Shown: positions 28,314 through 37,331 of the stretch, piece after piece
Layout: every line of letters begins with the position of its first letter
Numbering within the stretch: the stretch's first letter is position 1
DNA from: Polaribacter sp. SA4-10
Lineage (GTDB): Bacteria > Bacteroidota > Bacteroidia > Flavobacteriales > Flavobacteriaceae
Reading direction: 5' to 3'
DNA length: 64,000 nucleotides
Assembly (NCBI RefSeq): GCF_002163835.1
Contig: NZ_CP019331.1
Span: forward strand, 2,393,001-2,457,000
Position numbers and translations under genes: made by a program
The notes under the pieces: generated by a model
What the model was told of the DNA's origin: nothing
The model's database searches: none
The model's input: the letters and a program-made list of their open reading frames with translations, nothing else

Positions 28314-29054
28314 ATGAATTTCATTCGTAAAATAATTAAACCTCATTCAGAAGAGGATGCACAATTATATAACGAATTAAAAATATTGCTTAATTTTTCT
28401 CCAAGAAATATAAATAAATACAAAAAAGCATTTACACACAGATCTGTGCAAATGTTAGATAAAAGTGGAATTCCTATAAATTATGAACGTTTAGAGTTCT
28501 TAGGAGATTCTATTTTAGGGTCTGTAATTGCAGCTTATTTGTACAAAAAAGTGCCACAAGGATCAGAAGGTTATCTTACTCAAATGCGCTCTAAAATTGT
28601 TAGTAGAGAGCACTTAAACGAGTTAGGTAAAGACTTAAACTTAATTAGATTTGTAAAAAGTAACATAGATCAAGCTAATGTTGGCGATAACATTCATGGA
28701 AATATTTTCGAAGCTTTAGTTGGCGCAATTTACTTAGATAGAGGTTATAATTCTTGCCAAAAATTTATTTATGAAAAAGTAATTGTACCCTATGTTGATA
28801 TAGAAAAATTAGAAGGTAAAATTACTAGTTATAAAGGTCTAATTATAGAGTGGTGCCAAAAACAAAAGAAAAAATACTCGTTTGATACTTATGAAGATTC
28901 TGGAAATGAACCTATTAAGCATTTTAGTGTAAAGATTAGTATTGATGGTGAGCAAATAGCCAAAGGAAGAGCTACTTCAAAGAAAAAAGCAGAAGAACAA
29001 GCTTCAAAAAGAGTGTACTTTGCATTTCAAAACGAAATTTCTGTAACTAACTAA
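28314..29054 (+). CDS. rnc: Ribonuclease III
   Basis: 246 residues. The signature ERLEFLGDSILGS (about 60-72) and the second acidic cluster GNIFEALVGAIYLDRG form the dsRNA-cutting site. The C-terminal dsRNA-binding domain ends in KGRATSKKKAEEQASKRVY. It processes rRNA precursors and regulatory RNA duplexes. Last gene of the acpP-fabF-rnc operon. Confidence 0.95.
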   Translation: MNFIRKIIKPHSEEDAQLYNELKILLNFSPRNINKYKKAFTHRSVQMLDKSGIPINYERLEFLGDSILGSVIAAYLYKKVPQGSEGYLTQMRSKIVSREHLNELGKDLNLIRFVKSNIDQANVGDNIHGNIFEALVGAIYLDRGYNSCQKFIYEKVIVPYVDIEKLEGKITSYKGLIIEWCQKQKKKYSFDTYEDSGNEPIKHFSVKISIDGEQIAKGRATSKKKAEEQASKRVYFAFQNEISVTN

Positions 29055-29133
29055 CGATATCGTTTTCGTTAAAAATAGCAGTAAACCTCATAAACTATTA
29101 GTAATTTAGCATACTTAAAATGGTTTAAGTTTT

Positions 29134-29604
29134 ATGCAAGTATATGCCCTCGGCTTTGATGATTTTTGTGATGAAGACTTTTCCTTAATAGGAATTCACA
29201 CAACATTAGAAGATTATAAACTTGCCTATTTAATTAATAAAAACTTAAATACTCGTTTTTATAAATCAAAAGATAATTTAGAATTTGATAGCGAAAAAAA
29301 GAAAGCTTCGTTTTCTATTTATAATTTCTCAAATGACAAATATGACTTTGATTGGTTTTTAATTGCGAATAGCTTTAGAAGAGAGAATCAAACAGAATCA
29401 AATGAACTGTTATTAACAACAGAAACTAAAACTTATTTAATTCCGGAGAAGAAGAAAGTAGACTTTTTTATAAAAATATCTGGAGAAGTAAGTTATGATT
29501 TTGTTTTAAAAACAATAGATAAAATAAAAAGTATTGAGCAAGTAATTACCTCATACTCTATAGATAAGAACACACTAAAGTCAAAAGACTTTTTAATATT
29601 TTAA
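29134..29604 (+). CDS. IPExxxVDY family protein
   Basis: A 156-residue protein of a Bacteroidota-specific family named for the motif I-P-E-x3-V-D-Y; here it reads LIPEKKKVDFF, with Phe in place of Tyr. It stands 2 bp before pyk, as usual for this family. Function unknown; the constant link to pyruvate kinase hints at a glycolytic or regulatory role. No signal peptide or membrane segments. Confidence 0.85.
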   Translation: MQVYALGFDDFCDEDFSLIGIHTTLEDYKLAYLINKNLNTRFYKSKDNLEFDSEKKKASFSIYNFSNDKYDFDWFLIANSFRRENQTESNELLLTTETKTYLIPEKKKVDFFIKISGEVSYDFVLKTIDKIKSIEQVITSYSIDKNTLKSKDFLIF

Positions 29605-29606
29605 AA

Positions 29607-31034
29607 ATGAATTCATACAAAAAAACCAAGATAGTTGCAACTTTAGGGCCAGCAACAGATAGTAAAGAAATTTTAACAAGGTTAGCAAAAGAAGGAGTTA
29701 ATGTTTTTAGAATTAATTTCTCTCACGCAGATTATGACAATGTAAGAAAGACTGTAAAAACGATTAGAGAGATTAATGAAGAAAACGGTTATAATGTTGC
29801 CATTTTAGCAGATTTACAAGGTCCAAAATTACGTGTTGGCGTTATGGAAGATGGTGTGGTTTTAGAAGATGGAAGTACATTTATTTTTACAACAGAGAAA
29901 TGTATTGGTACTAAAGAGAAAGCATTTATGACGTACCAACGTTTTCCTAAAGATGTAAAAGTAGGAGAACAAATAATGGTAGATGATGGAAAATTATTAT
30001 TTGAAGTAATTTCTACAGACAAAGACAAACAAGTAGTAGTAAAAGTAATTGTAGGAGGTCCATTAAATTCTAAAAAGGGAGTTAATTTACCAAATACAGC
30101 GATTTCTTTACCAGCTTTAACTGAAAAAGATAAAGAAGACGCAATTTTTGCTTTAGGTTTAGAAGTAGATTGGATGGCACTTTCTTTTGTAAGAACACCA
30201 GAAGATTTAAGAATGTTACGTGATTTAATTGATGAACATTCAGAATATAGAGTTCCAGTAATTGCAAAAATTGAAAAGCCAGAAGCAGTTGCAAATATAG
30301 ATGCATTAATTCCTTATTGTGATGGATTAATGGTTGCTCGTGGAGACTTAGGTGTAGAAATACCAATGCAAGACGTTCCGTTAATTCAGAAAAAATTAGT
30401 GAGACGTGCAAAAAGAGCAAGAATTCCTGTGATTATTGCAACTCAAATGATGGAAACAATGATTGATAATGCTGTTCCAACAAGAGCAGAGGTTAATGAT
30501 GTTGCGAATTCTATTATGGATGGTGCAGATGCAGTAATGCTTTCTGGAGAAACATCTGTAGGAAAACATCCAATTAGAGTAATTCAAAAAATGGCTGAAA
30601 TTATTAACGCTGTTGAAAATTCTAGAATGATTAAAGTACCCCATGAAGCACCACATATTAGAACAGATAGATTTATAACAAAATCTGTTTGTCATCATGC
30701 GGCTTTAATGGCAAATGATATAGATGCAACAGCAATTTCTACACTTACAAATAGTGGGTATACTGCTTTTCAGATATCTGCTTGGAGACCACAATCTAAA
30801 ATATTAGCATTTTCATCTGAAAGAAGAATTTTAGGAAAACTAAATTTACTTTGGGGAGTTAAAGCTTTTTATTATGATAAAAATTTAAGTACGGATGATA
30901 CCGTTGTAGATATCAACAAAATCTCTAAAGAAAAAGGGTTTGTAAAACAAGGAGATTTAATGATTAATCTTACTTCTATGCCCGTTGAAGCAAAAGGAAT
31001 GGTTAATACATTAAGAGTTTCTGAAATAGATTAA
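29607..31034 (+). CDS. pyk: Pyruvate kinase
   Basis: 475 residues of the typical bacterial form. Visible are the N-terminal KIVATLGPATDS, the catalytic IAKIEKPEAVANIDAL with Lys and Glu, the Mg-binding DGLMVARGDLGVEI and the ATQMMETM signature. It makes pyruvate and ATP from phosphoenolpyruvate and ADP. It is translated together with the IPExxxVDY gene and ends at a strong terminator. Confidence 0.97.
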   Translation: MNSYKKTKIVATLGPATDSKEILTRLAKEGVNVFRINFSHADYDNVRKTVKTIREINEENGYNVAILADLQGPKLRVGVMEDGVVLEDGSTFIFTTEKCIGTKEKAFMTYQRFPKDVKVGEQIMVDDGKLLFEVISTDKDKQVVVKVIVGGPLNSKKGVNLPNTAISLPALTEKDKEDAIFALGLEVDWMALSFVRTPEDLRMLRDLIDEHSEYRVPVIAKIEKPEAVANIDALIPYCDGLMVARGDLGVEIPMQDVPLIQKKLVRRAKRARIPVIIATQMMETMIDNAVPTRAEVNDVANSIMDGADAVMLSGETSVGKHPIRVIQKMAEIINAVENSRMIKVPHEAPHIRTDRFITKSVCHHAALMANDIDATAISTLTNSGYTAFQISAWRPQSKILAFSSERRILGKLNLLWGVKAFYYDKNLSTDDTVVDINKISKEKGFVKQGDLMINLTSMPVEAKGMVNTLRVSEID

Positions 31035-31053
31035 AACTTAATATAATAGACTT

Positions 31054-31088
31054 TAAAAAGCATTCTAATTTTTAGAATGCTTTTTTTT
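31054..31088 (+). terminator. Terminator after pyk
   Basis: AAAAAGCATTCTAA / TTAGAATGCTTTTT perfect stem followed by further T residues, 20 nt past the stop. Confidence 0.9.
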
Positions 31089-31118
31089 GGTTATAATTTT
31101 TAAGGTTATTTTTTTTAG

Positions 31119-31196
31119 AAGCTATTTCCTGCTTTCCACTGTATCTTTTCTTCATTCTTCATAAAAGGATGTCATTTCAATCAGTGCTAAACCACC
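31119..31196. repeat. Probable dispersed flavobacterial intergenic element
   Basis: Text of the form GCTATTTCCTGCTTTCCACT ... GTATCTTTTC ... GTCATTTCAATCAGTGCTAA resembles a degenerate intergenic element I recall from many flavobacterial genomes. It is one copy only within this window, so the call depends on memory. Confidence 0.4.
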
Positions 31197-31207
31197 TTAT
31201 TAATTAT

Positions 31208-31235
31208 TTGTCATTACAAGACACAAAGCAAATTG
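31208..31235. repeat. Possible degenerate GTCATTNCGAG-type repeat
   Basis: TTGTCATTACAAGACACAAAGC resembles the widespread GTCATTGCGAG...GAAGCAA family of short intergenic repeats, but with several mismatches. Single copy in the window. Confidence 0.3.
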
Positions 31236-31247
31236 TTCATTTAACTT

Positions 31248-33545
31248 TTATAACTTCAGTTTTTTAGAAATAATAATAGCATCATTAGTAACAAAGGGCA
31301 TAGGCATCATTTCATCCGTTCTTGGAGTTAGATTAAAATTAGGGTTCTCTAATAAATCATAAGAGATTTCATTTAAAATAACATCCAATTGGTACTCTTT
31401 TAAAACGCTAAAAGAAATTGCAACCTCTTTGTCTTGATTTCCTAAATGATACACTAAAAAAGTACCGCTTTTCACGTTATAACGCTTCCCATCATTTACC
31501 AAAACATCATTTACTTTAAATTGATGTAATTCAAGTTCTTTTTCTGTACTAAATTCTAATTTATTTACTTTTCGTTTTGGAGAGACTATAACTTCTAAAA
31601 AACGCTTATTACCAATAATAGTATCTATTTCTATTTGGATTTCTGATGATGAAATATTCTTATTGTCTGTCTTTTTATAAAACTTAAAGCGCGTGTTATA
31701 TTTACTCTTTGTTTCTGCATTTGATATACTTCCTTTGTTTGAATTTGCATCAAAAATTTGCTTTGTATAATCGTCTAAAGTGGAATTGTAAGTTCCAAAA
31801 AAGGCAGTATTATGATCAGAATTCTGAATATATACAATACTGTTTGGTTTTTTATTATCAATAGAAAAACTGCTATTAAAAGTTGCTAATCCAAAGAAAA
31901 TAATAGCGAATAAACCCACTAATTTTTGCATCCAGAAAGATTTTTTTTGATAAAAAGTTAAGATCATCAACCCAAAAATTAAGGCAATAATTACACCACT
32001 AATAAATAAGTTTTTAAGACCTAAACCAACAGGAAACATTTTTATCATTGGCGCAAAAATGTAAATTGCAGGAATTGATAAAATTGTAAATAAAATACGT
32101 TTAGACCTCTCTTCTAAATTCATAAAAACAGCAATTGCAAGAATTAACAAAGCAGAAAAAACCGGAATTATAAAAAAGCCAGCTCCTTTTAAGTTTGTAG
32201 CAATTATTAAATTTATAAGCAGCCAAATAAAGATTGGCGCAATTAACAAGTCGGTAGTTTTATCTTGTTTTAAAAAGTATTTGTAAACCTTAAATGAAAT
32301 CCAAAGATTTAGGAATACAAAAGCGGCTATATATTGATAACCATTGTAAGTAAAACCTTGTAAAATATCATTGTACTGAGGATGCATAATTAAAAGTAAT
32401 TTCCACAACCCAAATGAGGTTCCACCACATAAAATTATAGAAATTAAAAAGGGTAGAAAACCTTTTAAAACACCTTTTACAGTAATTTTATTTAATGAAA
32501 AACCGAAGAAAAGTAATATTATAAAAATAACAAATGCGATAATCAACATTGGATTAACCCAAGAAAAAGGGTAGGTTGCCAATTTTACAAACGGAAAGTT
32601 TACGTAAACAAAATCTTTATCAGAATTAAAATTTGATAAATCTGAATTTGCAAAATAATTTAAAGAGGTAGTAAAGTAATCTGCTTGATGTAGCAAGGTT
32701 TCTTTATCTAACCTTTGATAAGAATCTTGTGCTGTATGATAATCAAAATGATCTCCAATAAAAGCAAAATTGAATCCATTTATATTTCCACTTTCTCTAA
32801 AAACGGTTAAATCTGTATCATTTGGTAGCTTTTTATAGATGCTATACATTAAAGAATTTGCAGCAGGAAAATTAGGCTTTGCAGCCATAAATTCTGATAA
32901 TAATTTGCTGTTTTTACCATTCGTTTCCATTAACATATAACTTGGGCCACCACTTCCTCTAGCCTCAAAATTTAAAACTAAACCCACATCTTTAGACCAA
33001 GGATGGGCATCTACAAAAGCTTGTGCGCCTAATAAACCTAACTCTTCAGCATCAGAAATTAGAATAATAATATCATTTTTTGGTTGCTCATTCTTTGCTA
33101 AAAAGGCTCTTATTCCTTCTAAAATAGTAACAACACCAGAACCGGCATCACTTGCCCCTAAAGAAGAATGAGGATTAGAATCATAATGAGTGAGTACCAT
33201 TAATGCTTTTCCATTTTCAGACCCTTTTAAACGAGCAATAATATTTTCTGCAGTTGTAGCTGCAAACCATTTTTTATTAATAGCAGTTTGAGTTTGAATT
33301 TCAACTTCAAAATCCATTTTTTTAAGTTCATCAGCTATATAATTCTGAACAAATTTATGCTCATCAGAACCAACATGATGTGCTGTTTCGCTAATTTTCT
33401 TTAAATGAAATAGCGCATTATCAATTGAAAAGTCTGTCTTTTGAATTGTTTTTTCTGATGATAAAGAAGGCTTTAAATCAGAAAAACTCCAATAAATTAC
33501 ACCAAGAATTATAAGGATAGAAACAAGGGAAGAAAAGGCTTTCAT
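31248..33545 (-). CDS. Membrane-anchored M28 family metallopeptidase
   Basis: 765 residues: an N-terminal membrane anchor (3-20), an M28 peptidase domain (about 40-300), then about nine membrane helices and a C-terminal beta domain. The zinc site is visible: His120 in LTHYDSNPHS, Asp133 in GASDAGSG, Glu167/168 in SDAEELGLLG and His in DYHTAQDSYQ. The catalytic domain should face the periplasm. It resembles ER-type Fxna/M28 proteins fused to helices. It likely trims peptides. Transcribed alone. Confidence 0.87.
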   Translation of the reverse strand: MKAFSSLVSILIILGVIYWSFSDLKPSLSSEKTIQKTDFSIDNALFHLKKISETAHHVGSDEHKFVQNYIADELKKMDFEVEIQTQTAINKKWFAATTAENIIARLKGSENGKALMVLTHYDSNPHSSLGASDAGSGVVTILEGIRAFLAKNEQPKNDIIILISDAEELGLLGAQAFVDAHPWSKDVGLVLNFEARGSGGPSYMLMETNGKNSKLLSEFMAAKPNFPAANSLMYSIYKKLPNDTDLTVFRESGNINGFNFAFIGDHFDYHTAQDSYQRLDKETLLHQADYFTTSLNYFANSDLSNFNSDKDFVYVNFPFVKLATYPFSWVNPMLIIAFVIFIILLFFGFSLNKITVKGVLKGFLPFLISIILCGGTSFGLWKLLLIMHPQYNDILQGFTYNGYQYIAAFVFLNLWISFKVYKYFLKQDKTTDLLIAPIFIWLLINLIIATNLKGAGFFIIPVFSALLILAIAVFMNLEERSKRILFTILSIPAIYIFAPMIKMFPVGLGLKNLFISGVIIALIFGLMILTFYQKKSFWMQKLVGLFAIIFFGLATFNSSFSIDNKKPNSIVYIQNSDHNTAFFGTYNSTLDDYTKQIFDANSNKGSISNAETKSKYNTRFKFYKKTDNKNISSSEIQIEIDTIIGNKRFLEVIVSPKRKVNKLEFSTEKELELHQFKVNDVLVNDGKRYNVKSGTFLVYHLGNQDKEVAISFSVLKEYQLDVILNEISYDLLENPNFNLTPRTDEMMPMPFVTNDAIIISKKLKL

Positions 33546-33598
33546 TTTATAAATAAGTTTTTATAAATATATGAAATAAAAAAAACGTAGATTATAAG

Positions 33599-33628
33599 TT
33601 GTTTAAAACTGAAAAATTGTTACTTTTA
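33599..33628 (+). promoter_or_regulatory. Promoter of the CBS-domain gene
   Basis: TTG (33599-33601), 19 nt, then TACTTTTA (33621-33628, 7 of 8). It has an ordinary -33 element and lacks the dyad found at the stress promoters to the right. Confidence 0.55.
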
Positions 33629-33651
33629 GTTAAATTAAAGACTAAACTATT

Positions 33652-34122
33652 ATGGCTATTAAAAGTTTCCAAGGAAAAAGAGATGCATCACAAGGAAAAG
33701 AAGATGCTCAAATTTTAGTTTCTGATTATATGACTACAAAATTGATAACTTTTAAAGCAGAAGATTCTTTAGATCATGTAATTAATCAATTAATTACATA
33801 TAAAATTTCTGGAGGACCCGTTGTAAATGATAAAAATGAATTAATAGGAATTATTTCTGAAACCGATTGTATTAAGCATATTTCTGAAAGTAAGTATTAC
33901 AACATGCCTTCAGACACAAATAATACGGTTGGAAAATATATGGTTACTGATGTTGATACAATTGATAAAAACATGAATATTTTTGATGCTGCTTTTAAAT
34001 TTATAAGCTCGCACAGAAGAAGGTTTCCCGTTGTAGAAAACGGAAAACTTATTGGTCAATTGAGCCAAAAAGATGTTTTAAAAGCGGCTATTAAAGTGCA
34101 AGGAAATACTTGGAATAGTTAA
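33652..34122 (+). CDS. Two-CBS-domain protein
   Basis: 156 residues with two CBS modules: about 25-75 (VSDYMTTKLITFKAEDSL) and about 95-150 (VGKYMVTDVDTIDKNMNIFDA), each ending with the typical GxxSExD/GQLSQKD turn. Such pairs bind adenosine nucleotides and regulate partners. It resembles the CBS proteins that accompany universal stress proteins, but its promoter is of the ordinary type. Partner unknown. Confidence 0.88.
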   Translation: MAIKSFQGKRDASQGKEDAQILVSDYMTTKLITFKAEDSLDHVINQLITYKISGGPVVNDKNELIGIISETDCIKHISESKYYNMPSDTNNTVGKYMVTDVDTIDKNMNIFDAAFKFISSHRRRFPVVENGKLIGQLSQKDVLKAAIKVQGNTWNS

Positions 34123-34124
34123 TT

Positions 34125-34478
34125 TTAAGATTCTTTTTTTATTAATAAAAAAGTTTCATTTTCTAACGGTAAATAGCCTTCATCATAAATATAAAAATAG
34201 GTATTTCCTGTTTTGGTTTTATAGATGGATGTAAAAAACTGAAAATCGAAACCTTTGTCATATAATTTTGTTCTTGTTACTTTTGTTTTACCAGAAGTGT
34301 TTAATTCAGATAAAATTTTATAATTTTTTCTAAGTCGGTTATTAATATTTCTGATGAGGTTTTTACTATCTTTATTTACTTTATTATTGTATGCATTTCT
34401 ACAATAATCTGAACAGAATTTTTTATCTACTCTACCTATTAAAGTCTCAGTACATTCTAAACATTCTTTTTTTTCCAT
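34125..34478 (-). CDS. Small zinc-ribbon protein
   Basis: 117 residues from the ATG at 34478, chosen because the zinc site starts there (MEKKECLECTETL; the frame stays open to 34520). CxxC and a CSDYCRNAYNN motif together give four cysteines, probably one zinc. The helix DYCRNAYNNK is typical of small flavobacterial proteins annotated DUF2116-like. Function unknown, nucleic-acid binding likely. It is convergent with the CBS gene with 2 bp between them. Confidence 0.65.
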   Translation of the reverse strand: MEKKECLECTETLIGRVDKKFCSDYCRNAYNNKVNKDSKNLIRNINNRLRKNYKILSELNTSGKTKVTRTKLYDKGFDFQFFTSIYKTKTGNTYFYIYDEGYLPLENETFLLIKKES

Positions 34479-34638
34479 AGTAACCTTCTTTTTACACTTT
34501 AATTTCTCCCCAATTTTCAACAGATTTTATTCTTCTTAATTGCATTGTGTTTATACTATATTACTTGCAATTATTCTTAACCTTCTTCTATTGGGGTCTA
34601 GTAACTTTTTCTTCATTCAATTTTGCACCTAGTTTTAT

Positions 34639-35022
34639 TCAAAATTTTACAATTATTTTTGGGTTAGAAATTTGATGTGCTGTCAATTCTTTTTCATTTA
34701 CCCATTTTAAATTTTCGTAAAAATTATCAGTTAAATCATGATTTTTATGAATCACAAACTTCTGACCTTCCTTTTTATCTAAAAATAAAAATAAAAAGGC
34801 AACTGCTCTATGAACAGAATAGCTTCTTATTTTATTATTACTGTTTAAATAAAGAAAGGTTTCAAACTTATTAATGATTCTATTTTTTTTGAGTTTAAAT
34901 TCTTCATCTCCTTTTTTCTTCTTTAAAACCCTACCGTAATTAGATATTTGTGTTTCTTCTTTTTCAAAATTGCAATCAGCTAAATCGAAAGTTTTCCAGC
35001 TTTCATTTCTATATGACTTCAT
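34639..35022 (-). CDS. NUMOD4/HNH-like DNA-binding protein
   Basis: 127 residues. The N-terminus EETQISNYGRVLKKKKG matches the NUMOD4 motif of homing-type endonucleases, and the C-terminal YSVHRAVAFLF...VIHKNHDLTDNFYENLKWV is the HNH-like fold with His-Asn-His spacing. Chromosomal copies of such proteins are common in flavobacteria beside housekeeping genes and need not be mobile. It is divergent from ssb. Nuclease activity is unproven. Confidence 0.7.
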   Translation of the reverse strand: MKSYRNESWKTFDLADCNFEKEETQISNYGRVLKKKKGDEEFKLKKNRIINKFETFLYLNSNNKIRSYSVHRAVAFLFLFLDKKEGQKFVIHKNHDLTDNFYENLKWVNEKELTAHQISNPKIIVKF

Positions 35023-35192
35023 AATTTTGATGTTTTTCGGAACAAATATAAGGGAATTTATCCGTTTACAAACGATTACAAGTAATTACAACCGAAAGTA
35101 ATTGCTTGTTAACCGAATAAAGTTGGAATGATGTCTCAACTTTGCAGTGTCAAAATGAGTTGACAAATAATAATAATTTAAAACCTTATCTT

Positions 35193-35531
35193 ATGAGTAC
35201 GTTAAGAAACAAAGTACAGTTAATTGGAAATTTAGGAAACAACCCAGAAATTATCACTTTAGAAAGCGGTAAAAAGTTAGCAAAATTTTCTATTGCTACC
35301 AATGAAAGTTACAAAAATGCACAAGGAGAAAAAGTAACAGATACACAATGGCATAATATTGTAGCTTGGAATAAAACAGCAGAAATAATTGAGAAATATT
35401 TAGAAAAAGGAAGTGAAGTAGCGGTTGAAGGAAAACTGACTTCTAGATCTTACGAGACTAAAGAAGGAGAAAAAAGATACATTACAGAAATTGTTTGTAA
35501 TGAATTGTTGATGTTAGGAAATAAGCAGTAA
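35193..35531 (+). CDS. ssb: Single-stranded DNA-binding protein
   Basis: 112 residues from ATG 35193 (MSTLRNKVQLIGNLGNNPE); the open frame reaches back to 35142 but the family starts here. OB-fold text (WHNIVAWNKTAEIIEKYLEKGS, VEGKLTSRSYE) is typical. It lacks the acidic DDDIPF-like tail of standard SSB, so it is a short variant, probably a second paralogue. A strong terminator follows. Confidence 0.9.
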   Translation: MSTLRNKVQLIGNLGNNPEIITLESGKKLAKFSIATNESYKNAQGEKVTDTQWHNIVAWNKTAEIIEKYLEKGSEVAVEGKLTSRSYETKEGEKRYITEIVCNELLMLGNKQ

Positions 35532-35553
35532 AGTATATTATATTTTAAAGATG

Positions 35554-35586
35554 AAACCCACTTGTAAAAGAGTGGGTTTTTATTTT
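35554..35586 (+). terminator. Terminator after ssb
   Basis: AAACCCACT / AGTGGGTTT stem with loop TGTAAAAG and T-tract. Confidence 0.85.
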
Positions 35587-35613
35587 TAATTTAATAGATG
35601 TTAAGAGGTTTAA

Positions 35614-35657
35614 CTGATTGAAGTCATTGGTGTACGCTTATACTTTTAATAATTTAG
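35614..35657 (+). promoter_or_regulatory. FNR-like dyad + -7 box, promoter of lipoprotein-ldhA
   Basis: Dyad CTGATTGAAGTCAT (35614-35627), 22 bp, TAATTTAG (35650-35657, 7 of 8 to TAnnTTTG). The start site would be near 35661, just before the lipoprotein ATG at 35676. First of twelve promoters with this exact layout. Confidence 0.7.
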
Positions 35658-35675
35658 GAGTTGAAAATAAATATT

Positions 35676-36314
35676 ATGAAAAATCTAATATACATTTTAA
35701 CTCTAATAACCTTCTTTAGTTGTTCATCCATTAAAACAGTAGATCGTTGGAAAAGTAAAAACCATGCAGATTTTAAACCCCAAAAAGTATTAATTGTTGG
35801 AATTACGGAAAACTTAATCGCAAGAAGAATCTTTGAAGAGGAATTAAAAGAAGAACTAAACTTGAGCGGTGTTGAGGCTATGGAAAGCTATGAAATACTT
35901 ACACCTAAATTTACAAGTGAAAAACAAACTGAGGAAAATATTCAGGAAGAAATAGAAAAAATAACTAAAAATGGTTTTGATGCAATCTTAATTTCTGCGG
36001 TTAAAGGAATAGATGAAAAAGTAATTCACAATAATAATTATTATACAGATTATTACTACAGAAGACACCCTTTTAGACATTATTATTACTTACACCAAGA
36101 GGTGTATTTTGATACCGGTTATTATAATAAATATAAAATTTATCACGTAGAAACTTCATTATACAAACTAAAAGAAAATAATGATAAATCATTGGTTTGG
36201 GTTATTTCTAATAAAATAGTAGAACCTAGTTCAATAAATACAACGGTTAATGACTATGTAAGCGTTATTATAAAATCCTTAAAAAAAGAAGGCATCATTG
36301 TATCTAACAAATAA
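35676..36314 (+). CDS. DUF4136-like lipoprotein, paralogue 1
   Basis: 212 residues from ATG 35676, which starts the lipoprotein signal (LITFFSCSS, Cys16); a TTG at 35661 would lie at the transcription start and is rejected. The mature part (KVLIVGITENLIARRIFEEE, then DAILISAVKGIDEK) has the alternating pattern of DUF4136-like envelope proteins. A His/Tyr-rich loop (about 122-140, YYYRRHPFRHYYYL) may bind metal. A paralogue lies at 57529. ldhA starts 6 bp downstream. Role in the island unknown. Confidence 0.7.
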   Translation: MKNLIYILTLITFFSCSSIKTVDRWKSKNHADFKPQKVLIVGITENLIARRIFEEELKEELNLSGVEAMESYEILTPKFTSEKQTEENIQEEIEKITKNGFDAILISAVKGIDEKVIHNNNYYTDYYYRRHPFRHYYYLHQEVYFDTGYYNKYKIYHVETSLYKLKENNDKSLVWVISNKIVEPSSINTTVNDYVSVIIKSLKKEGIIVSNK

Positions 36315-36320
36315 TTACTC

Positions 36321-37331
36321 ATGAAAACACTTGTATACAGTGCTAAAGATTTTGAAATTCCTTATTTAGAAAAAGCGAATTGCAAAAAACATGAATTCAC
36401 TTTTTTAGAAGCGTCATTGTCATCAGAATCTGCAGTGAAAGCTATAGGATATGAGGCAGTTTCTATATCTTCATCAGGTAAAGCTTCAACAATTGTAATT
36501 GAAAAATTAAAAGATTTTGGTGTAAAATATATTACATTAAGAGCTGTTGGACATGATAATGTAAATTTAAAGGCTGCAAATACATTTGGAATAAAAGTGG
36601 CAAATGTGCCAGCTTATTCTCCATGCGCAATCGCAGAACATGCTGTAGGTTTATTATTAACATTAAATAGAAAGTTAATTGAAGCTAATAAAAGAGCAAA
36701 GTCTTTCAATTTTAACTTAAATAACCTGATTGGTTTCGATTTAAATAATAAAACAATAGGTATTGTAGGAACTGGTAAAATAGGTGCTATTATGACTAAA
36801 ATAATGCATGGTTTTGGATGTGAATTATTAGGGTATGATATTGTTGAAAATGAAGAATTAATCAAAAAATATGGAATGCAATATCAGTCTTTGGAAGCGC
36901 TATGTAAAAAGGCAGATATTATTTCATTACACGTGCCTTTAAATAGTGAAACGCATCATTTAATTGATGAAGATTTAATTGACAAAATGAAACCTGGTGT
37001 TGTAATAATAAATACTGCAAGAGGTGCAGTTTTAAATACAGAAGATGTCATTAAAGGTTTAAGAAGTGGAATTATTGGCGCTTTAGGAATAGATGTGTAT
37101 GAAAAAGAAAGAGGTCTATTTTTTACAAATCATTCTAATGATATTATTACAGATGAAATGATTATTAAATTAAACGCAATGCCGAATGTACTAATTACAG
37201 GTCATCAAGCTTTTTTAACTGAAGAAGCGCTAACAAATATTGCAGAAACAACAATTTATAATTTAGATTGCTGGAGTAAAAATAGAGAAACAGAAAACGA
37301 ATTAACGAAAACCGTTACAGAAACGGTATAA
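36321..37331 (+). CDS. ldhA: Fermentative D-lactate dehydrogenase
   Basis: 336 residues of the D-2-hydroxyacid dehydrogenase family, close in detail to E. coli LdhA. NAD-binding GTGKIGAIM, catalytic Arg in NTARGAVLNTED, Glu in the DVYEKERGLFF region and catalytic His in GHQAFLTEEALTNI. It regenerates NAD+ by reducing pyruvate to D-lactate under low oxygen. Co-transcribed with the lipoprotein from the FNR-like promoter at 35614. Its stop codon abuts the stop of the convergent L,D-transpeptidase. Confidence 0.92.
   Translation: MKTLVYSAKDFEIPYLEKANCKKHEFTFLEASLSSESAVKAIGYEAVSISSSGKASTIVIEKLKDFGVKYITLRAVGHDNVNLKAANTFGIKVANVPAYSPCAIAEHAVGLLLTLNRKLIEANKRAKSFNFNLNNLIGFDLNNKTIGIVGTGKIGAIMTKIMHGFGCELLGYDIVENEELIKKYGMQYQSLEALCKKADIISLHVPLNSETHHLIDEDLIDKMKPGVVIINTARGAVLNTEDVIKGLRSGIIGALGIDVYEKERGLFFTNHSNDIITDEMIIKLNAMPNVLITGHQAFLTEEALTNIAETTIYNLDCWSKNRETENELTKTVTETV

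Noticed and set aside
31165-31185. GTCATTTCAATCAG near the FNR-like dyads by eye
   Set aside because: It has a TCA and an ATCAG but not the TGAY-N4-RTCA arrangement, and no -7 box at 22 bp; it belongs to the intergenic element.
33599-33652. CBS-domain gene as a member of the dyad regulon
   Set aside because: Its promoter has TTG-N19-TACTTTTA and no dyad, so it looks constitutive despite stress-type gene content.
34639-35022. HNH/NUMOD4-like gene as an active mobile homing endonuclease
   Set aside because: It stands alone, with no intron or intein host gene interrupted nearby.
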